From assembly GCF_900537075.1 (NCBI RefSeq), contig NZ_UNRA01000011.1:1-37990 (forward strand): a DNA stretch of 37,990 bases, written 5' to 3'. Position numbers and translations under genes: made by a program. Of this stretch, positions 34,951-37,990 are shown one piece after another; positions within the stretch are counted from its first letter, which is position 1; the number at the start of each line of letters is the position of its first letter. The notes below the pieces were generated by a model. It did not search any database, was not told the origin of the DNA, and saw nothing but the letters and a program-made list of their open reading frames with translations. The stretch is from Tropicibacter sp. Alg240-R139. Its GTDB lineage: Bacteria > Pseudomonadota > Alphaproteobacteria > Rhodobacterales > Rhodobacteraceae.

Positions 34951-36207
34951 TCAGGCCACCAGCTGTATGCCGTCAATCCCGGTGACATTGGCCTGCACGA
35001 TCTGCCCCTCGGCCTGCGGCGCATCAAAACGCACTTCGGTAAATTGCTCGGTCCGGCCCATGTGAGGGTTTTCCATCAGGATGTGATGGGTCTTGCCAAG
35101 CTGCGCCTGCAGATGCCGGTCGACCTGTGCATCCCCGGCCGCACGCAGGCGGGCGGCGCGGTCCTTGATGATCTTGCCGTTGACCTGATTGGGGATCTTG
35201 GCCGCTGGAGTGCCTTCGCGCTTGGAATAAGGGAAGACGTGCAACCAGGTCAGGTCACAATCACTCACCAGTTTCAGCGAATTTTCGAAATGCGCCTCAG
35301 ATTCGGTTGGGAAACCGGCGATGATATCGGCGCCAAAGGTCATCTCGGGGCGCAGCTTGCGGGCCTCTTCGGTGAACCGGATAGCATCGTCGCGCAGATG
35401 GCGGCGTTTCATCCGCTTTAGAATCAGATCGTCACCGTGCTGCAGCGACAGATGCAGGTGGGGCATCAGGCGTGGTTCGGTCGCGATGGCCTGCATCAGG
35501 TTCTCGTCCACCTCGATCGAATCAATCGAACTGATCCGCAGGCGCGGCAGATCCGGCACCAGTTTCAAGATGCGCATCACCAGGTCACCCAGCTTGGGTT
35601 TCGCAGGCAGGTCAGCCCCCCATGAAGTCAGGTCGACGCCGGTCAGCACGACCTCGTTATAACCCCGATCCACCAGCCGCTTGACCTGATCCACTACAAC
35701 GCCCGCCGGAACGCTTCGCGAGTTGCCGCGGCCATAGGGGATAATGCAGAAGGTGCAGCGGTGATCACATCCGTTCTGGACCTGCACATAAGCGCGCGAG
35801 CGGGTGCCAAAGCCGTCGATCAGATGACCGGCTGTTTCGGTCACTGACATGATGTCGTCTACCTGAACGGTTTCGGTCTCACCGATGAAATCAGCAGCCA
35901 TGCCTTTCCAAATGTCAGGTTGCATCTTTTCGGTGTTGCCAATAACGGCGTCGACCTCTTCCATCGCGGAAAAGGTCTGCGGTTCGGTTTGTGCCGCACA
36001 GCCGGTGACGATCAGTCGAGCGTCGGGGTTTTTGCGGCGCAGCTTGCGAATCTCTTGCCGCGCCTTGCGCACTGCCTCAGCCGTAACGGCGCAGGTGTTT
36101 ACGATCACTGCATCCTTCAGGCCCGCCTGCTGCGACAGCTCTTTCATCGCCTCGGTTTCATAGGCGTTCAGGCGGCAGCCGAGCGTAGTGAACTTGGGCG
36201 CGCTCAT
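34951..36207 (-). CDS. mtaB: tRNA ms2t6A37 methylthiotransferase MtaB
   Basis: A 418-residue radical-SAM methylthiotransferase. The N-terminal domain holds the auxiliary cluster cysteines C11, C39 and C70. The radical-SAM triad is C147, C151 and C154 in NGCDHRCTFCIIPYGRG. FGADIIAGFPTES is a typical barrel strand, and a short TRAM-like tail ends the protein. It adds a methylthio group to t6A37 in tRNAs reading ANN codons, probably including the lysine tRNA encoded nearby at 37258. It overlaps dapF by 4 nt, downstream on the same strand. Confidence 0.93.
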   Translation of the reverse strand: MSAPKFTTLGCRLNAYETEAMKELSQQAGLKDAVIVNTCAVTAEAVRKARQEIRKLRRKNPDARLIVTGCAAQTEPQTFSAMEEVDAVIGNTEKMQPDIWKGMAADFIGETETVQVDDIMSVTETAGHLIDGFGTRSRAYVQVQNGCDHRCTFCIIPYGRGNSRSVPAGVVVDQVKRLVDRGYNEVVLTGVDLTSWGADLPAKPKLGDLVMRILKLVPDLPRLRISSIDSIEVDENLMQAIATEPRLMPHLHLSLQHGDDLILKRMKRRHLRDDAIRFTEEARKLRPEMTFGADIIAGFPTESEAHFENSLKLVSDCDLTWLHVFPYSKREGTPAAKIPNQVNGKIIKDRAARLRAAGDAQVDRHLQAQLGKTHHILMENPHMGRTEQFTEVRFDAPQAEGQIVQANVTGIDGIQLVA

Positions 36208-37046
36208 GTGAGGCCCTCCAGGAATTCGTGGGTGAAGGCGCCTGTAAAGACATGCATCGTCGGCCCTGTCATCCAGACCCCATCGTCACGCCAGTCAACG
36301 TGAAGCGTGCCGCCGTCCAGATCAATGCGCACAGAGCGCTCTGTCAGCCCACGCCGTGCGGCGGCCACAGCGGTGGCGCAGGATGACGAACCCGAAGCCA
36401 GCGTGATGCCCACGCCTCGTTCCCACACGCGCATTCGGATGTGATGGGGGCTGACGATCTGTGCGACCTGAACGTTGGTGCGTTCGGGGAAAAGCGGGTG
36501 ATATTCATGAGCAGCGCCAAAGGCTGTCAGATCAACGGCTTCGGCGTCTTCGACAAAAAACGTGCAATGCGGATTGCCCATACCGGTCGCGGATGGTTCC
36601 CCGTCGATGGGCAAGCGCAGCGTGTCCATCTCATGCGCGAGCGGCACCTCGTGCCAGATCAGTTGTGGATGTCCCATGTTCACAGACGTCAGCCCGTTAC
36701 CCGCATCTCGTGCCCAGAGGTCGCCGCGATCGGTGGTCAGGTGCAGCTCGGTCTTTCCGCTGTCGATCATCAGATGGCGGGCAATACAACGAGTCGCATT
36801 CCCACATGCACCCGAGGTGGATCCATCAGCGTTGTAGAACACCAGATGCGCGTCACCTTTGCCTTGCTCAATCACGGCAAGCTGATCAAAGCCTACACCG
36901 AACTGGCGATGTGCGATTCCCTGAGCCATGGCCGGCGTGATGGCGATGTCACCTACGCGCGCGTCAACAACGACAAAGTCGTTGCCCAGCCCGTGCATCT
37001 TCATAAAGGGCAAATTGCTATCGGTGTTCTGTTGCATGGCGGGCAT
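36204..37046 (-). CDS. dapF: Diaminopimelate epimerase
   Basis: A 280-residue two-domain epimerase. It converts LL- to meso-diaminopimelate for lysine and peptidoglycan synthesis without a cofactor. The catalytic cysteines are C81 in GACGNATRC and C223 in ASGSSSCATA. MKMHGLGNDFVVVD near the start is the family N-terminal motif. The ATG at 37046 has GGAG 11 nt upstream; ATG 37037 is an alternative. It is first in the dapF-mtaB pair, a common Rhodobacterales arrangement. Confidence 0.96.
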   Translation of the reverse strand: MPAMQQNTDSNLPFMKMHGLGNDFVVVDARVGDIAITPAMAQGIAHRQFGVGFDQLAVIEQGKGDAHLVFYNADGSTSGACGNATRCIARHLMIDSGKTELHLTTDRGDLWARDAGNGLTSVNMGHPQLIWHEVPLAHEMDTLRLPIDGEPSATGMGNPHCTFFVEDAEAVDLTAFGAAHEYHPLFPERTNVQVAQIVSPHHIRMRVWERGVGITLASGSSSCATAVAAARRGLTERSVRIDLDGGTLHVDWRDDGVWMTGPTMHVFTGAFTHEFLEGLT

Positions 37047-37100
37047 ATAACTGTGGTCTCCAAATGAATCCAGCGTTGAGGCGAGATTCTCTAAAAAAGG

Positions 37101-37129
37101 GGTTGACCCCTCCGCGCCCTCTCCCTAAT
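37101..37129 (+). promoter_or_regulatory. Promoter of the tRNA-Lys gene
   Basis: TTGACC (37101-37106), a 17-bp spacer and TAATTA (37124-37129) read toward the tRNA, with a GC-rich discriminator (GGCCGCC) as in stable-RNA promoters. Transcription from here gives a ~120-nt leader that holds CCGG-N5-CCGG and GGATC-N5-GATCC (37232-37246) hairpins. No gene was seen in 37047-37257. Confidence 0.7.
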
Positions 37130-37257
37130 TAGGCCGCCTATCGGGTCGCCGGAAACACCGGACACATTAGCGACACGAGGTGCAAAATAAGACCTTGAAC
37201 CTAACCGGGAAAATGTCTTAGAGAGCGCCATGGATCGAAAAGATCCGAAAAAAGAGT

Positions 37258-37333
37258 GGGCCGTTAGCTCAGTTGGTAGAGCAACTGACTTTTAATCAGT
37301 AGGTCGTTGGTTCGAACCCAACACGGCTCACCA
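37258..37333 (+). tRNA. tRNA-Lys(UUU), CCA encoded
   Basis: A 76-base tRNA. Acceptor GGGCCGT pairs with ACGGCTC (one G-U). D-arm TAGCTCAGTTGGTAGAGC, anticodon loop CTTTTAA with TTT at 37291-37293, T-arm GGTTCGAACCC, and encoded CCA at 37331-37333. Confidence 0.97.
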
Positions 37334-37356
37334 CTTTTTTCTTGATGACAAATGAC

Positions 37357-37396
37357 ACCTGATCGTTCCTTTACGGCAGGTTTTTGTTTTTTTTGT
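37357..37396 (+). terminator. Likely terminator of the tRNA-Lys transcript
   Basis: ACCTG (37357-37361) pairs with CAGGT (37377-37381), with an inner CG/CG pair. A long T-rich run (TTTTGTTTTTTTTG) reaches 37396. The stem is short but the U-tract is strong. Confidence 0.65.
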
Positions 37397-37406
37397 TAGC
37401 AATCAA

Positions 37407-37990
37407 GGCTTTGTTGCACAAATGTGCTGAAGGGATTCATTGTATGAATCCAGCATGATAGCCGAGGGGGGATGAGCAATTGGGCCCCTACAAAGTATAA
37501 GACCAAGAATTGGTCATCTTACAATGGCAGCTTGAAGCGGCGCGGATCGCTGTCGATCTGGTTTGATCCGGAGATGGTTTGGACACCGTCGCCAAGCGGC
37601 AAACGAGGTCGGCAACAGCAATTCAGCGACGCCGCCATTCAGACTTGTCTGACGTTGAAGGTCCTGTTTGGCATGCCGCTTCGGCAGACAACTGGGTTCG
37701 TCCAGAGCTTGCTGCTGTTGGTCGGTCTGGACTGGACCGTGCCGGACCTCAGCACCCTATGTTGCCGCCAGAGAACACTGAATGTGGACCTGTCATATCG
37801 AGGTTCCAAGGGTCCATTGGACCTCCTTATCGACAGCACAGGCATCAAAGCCGAAGGTGAAGGTGAGTGGAATGCCCGCAAGCACGGTGGCTCCAAACGC
37901 CGCATCTGGCGCAAGATACATATAGGAGTTGATGAAGAAACGCTGGAGGTTCGGGCAGTCGAAGTCACCGGCAGTAACATCGGGGATGCG
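37407..37990 (+). mobile_element. IS5-family insertion sequence, left part (IS903-like end)
   Basis: The element begins at 37407 with GGCTTTGTTGCACAAA, which resembles the terminal repeats of IS903-group IS5 elements (GGCTTTGTTG...). An IS5-like transposase frame starts 65 nt inside. The right end lies beyond the window, so the target duplication (9 bp expected, perhaps 37398-37406) cannot be tested. The element landed ten bases past the tRNA-Lys terminator. Confidence 0.88.
37472..37990 (+). CDS. IS5-family transposase, N-terminal part (cut by window edge)
   Basis: An open frame of 173 codons from ATG 37472 that runs off the window without a stop. It begins MSNWAPTKYKTKNW, carries the IS5-type N-terminal DNA-binding region (RRGSLSIWFDPEMVW, FSDAAIQTCLTLKVLF), and reaches the first catalytic Asp of the DDE triad, D121 in LDLLIDSTGIK. 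WNARKHGGSKRRIWRKIHIG follows, as usual for the group. The second Asp and the Glu lie beyond the edge. No frameshift is visible in this part. A GAGGGGGG stretch just before the ATG is a likely ribosome binding site. Confidence 0.92.
   Translation, partial: MSNWAPTKYKTKNWSSYNGSLKRRGSLSIWFDPEMVWTPSPSGKRGRQQQFSDAAIQTCLTLKVLFGMPLRQTTGFVQSLLLLVGLDWTVPDLSTLCCRQRTLNVDLSYRGSKGPLDLLIDSTGIKAEGEGEWNARKHGGSKRRIWRKIHIGVDEETLEVRAVEVTGSNIGDA

Noticed and set aside
37579-37860. 93-codon open frame inside the IS element, and its minus-strand partner at 37639-37980
   Set aside because: Both are shadows of the real transposase frame that starts at 37472 and runs off the edge.

Overview
The window reads as chromosomal DNA of an alphaproteobacterium of the Rhodobacteraceae/Roseobacter type. 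The main reasons are an rRNA operon that ends 23S-5S-tRNA-fMet, a petABC cytochrome bc1 operon whose cytochrome b haem ligands fall at the Rhodobacter positions (H97, H111, H198, H212), a petP-petR regulator pair, an HDAC-xseB-ispA-dxs operon, and a GC-rich intergenic repeat whose core I recall from this family. I recognise genus-level detail only loosely and do not name a species.

Layout. 1-574: 3' end of a 23S gene, 5S and tRNA-fMet. 649-2754: a ChaC-like gamma-glutamylcyclotransferase and an unrecognised polytopic membrane protein. 2751-8318: a probable quaternary-amine catabolic island. A GbdR/CdhR-like GlxA-family regulator is divergent from an acyl-CoA dehydrogenase, a SelW-like CxxC protein, an NDP-forming acyl-CoA ligase and a clear CaiD (carnitinyl-CoA dehydratase). 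8322-13890: a methyltransferase, a YeeZ-like SDR, then the dxs-ispA-xseB-HDAC operon. 13941-14714: a delta-class carbonic anhydrase whose reading frame is interrupted by one in-frame TGA, the most intriguing feature here. 14828-18752: petR-petP, divergent ilvE, and a Tat-exported PhoD phosphatase.

18814-27133: a secreted Sel1-like protein, cobO, an EamA transporter, matB with an overlapping CoA-transferase gene of unusual internal order, an AEC transporter, an HD-domain protein and aroC. 27256-28604: ribH2 behind an FMN riboswitch, divergent from a predicted FMN-binding PaiB-like protein. 28592-31228: an alpha/beta hydrolase, an exported amidohydrolase and a GST. 31441-34172: petABC, then an ICMT-like membrane methyltransferase, mtaB and dapF. 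37101-37333: promoter and gene for tRNA-Lys(UUU). 37407-37990: left end of an IS5-family element with its transposase cut off by the window edge.

Genes are dense: same-strand neighbours often overlap by 4 nt (ATGA), and three convergent pairs share a 4-nt double stop. Most of the window is ordinary core metabolism. The parts worth a second look are the TGA-interrupted carbonic anhydrase with a SECIS-like hairpin, the Cai-like island with its SelW-like passenger, the order-swapped CoA transferase, and the FMN-riboswitch/FMN-protein divergent pair. No CRISPR array, prophage or complete mobile element was seen.
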